Positions 5,933 through 6,112 of a DNA stretch of 6,112 bases are shown piece by piece (positions within the stretch are counted from its first letter, which is position 1; every line of letters begins with the position of its first letter). Origin of the DNA: Egerieenecus merdigallinarum. Lineage in GTDB: Bacteria > Bacillota > Clostridia > Christensenellales > Aristaeellaceae. Both the position numbers and the translations under genes were made by a program. The notes under the pieces were generated by a model, which saw only the letters and a list, made by a program, of their open reading frames with translations, ran no database searches and was not told where the DNA came from. The stretch spans positions 1 to 6,112 of the forward strand of contig DVHS01000183.1 of NCBI GenBank assembly GCA_018711985.1. The letters run 5' to 3'.

Positions 5933-6112
5933 GATCTTTCCCACCGCCATGATGGTCAGCATGCATACGGTTGGCATCATCAGGCGCAAGGTAATGCTGA
6001 TGCAGGCGCGGAAACGGCCGGCGCCGTCGATCATGGCAGCCTCATAGATCTGTGGATCAAAGCCGGTAATCACGGCCAGGTAGATCACAATATTCATGCC
6101 CATGTCTTTCCA
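5786..6112 (-). pseudogene. Chimeric frame: sugar ABC permease fragment joined to a GH2 tail (partial)
   Basis: The frame is open at the window edge (WKD precedes the ATG at 6103) and ends 6 bp before the GH20 start. From 6112 to about 5936 it encodes the last part of a MalF/LplB-type inner-membrane permease. This includes GMNIVIYLAVITG and the EAA loop EAAMIDGAGRFRACISITL (6043-5987), which docks on the transporter ATPase. The usual proline of that loop (LPLxxP) is Arg at 5986-5984. After VGKIFYSD the membrane sequence stops, and the last permease segments are missing. The remaining 46 or so residues (NAFDMDAGEVRRV onward) are hydrophilic and resemble the end of a GH2 beta-mannosidase. A working transporter subunit is unlikely. 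It is either a deletion fusion or a misassembly. No promoter for this operon is visible in the window. Confidence 0.75.

Overview
The window reads as a piece of a gut-type Clostridia chromosome, probably Oscillospiraceae/Ruminococcaceae (Faecalibacterium/Gemmiger-like). This is inferred from the moderately GC-rich coding sequence, strong AGGAGG-type ribosome sites, consensus TTGACA/TATAAT promoters, U-tailed terminators and the gene families present. The genus is a guess. Every gene I can support lies on the minus strand, so the window is described below in the direction of transcription, from high to low coordinates.

Carbohydrate end (6112 to 3980). A reading frame open at the window edge starts as a sugar ABC-transporter permease (end of the membrane domain with the EAA loop). 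It changes abruptly, in frame, into what looks like the C-terminal tail of a GH2 beta-mannosidase-type enzyme. Its stop codon lies in the ribosome site of the next gene, a complete cytoplasmic GH20 (GcnA-like) beta-N-acetylhexosaminidase. The intact ancestral locus probably imported and degraded a host or yeast-type glycan. The permease/GH2 join suggests a deletion that removed everything between them, or an assembly artefact.

Intergenic block (3979 to 3572). This holds a non-coding array of consecutive hairpins (3712-3960), bounded by two near-identical CGCCACCGG palindromes that are each followed by CAGACTGT. The left boundary hairpin has a T tract on the minus strand and can act as a terminator. 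Next comes a strong promoter for the downstream operon, with two GntR-type palindromes one helical turn apart just downstream of the -10.

Three-gene operon (3571 to 280): a GntR/FadR-type (FCD) regulator, a PHP-domain histidinol-phosphatase-like metallophosphatase with a probable TTG start, and a PepF-type M3 zinc oligoendopeptidase. Gaps are 49 and 15 bp. The regulator probably represses its own operon through the palindromes. What links the phosphatase to the peptidase is unknown. A strong GC-rich hairpin without a U tract follows the peptidase gene.

tRNA unit (187 to 1). A tRNA-Leu(GAG) gene with encoded CCA has its own perfect consensus promoter and an intrinsic terminator. Its acceptor stem carries two adjacent mismatches, which is unexpected in an otherwise well-formed tRNA.

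The two strongest leads are the in-frame permease/GH2 chimera and the multi-hairpin element. The mismatched tRNA acceptor stem comes next.
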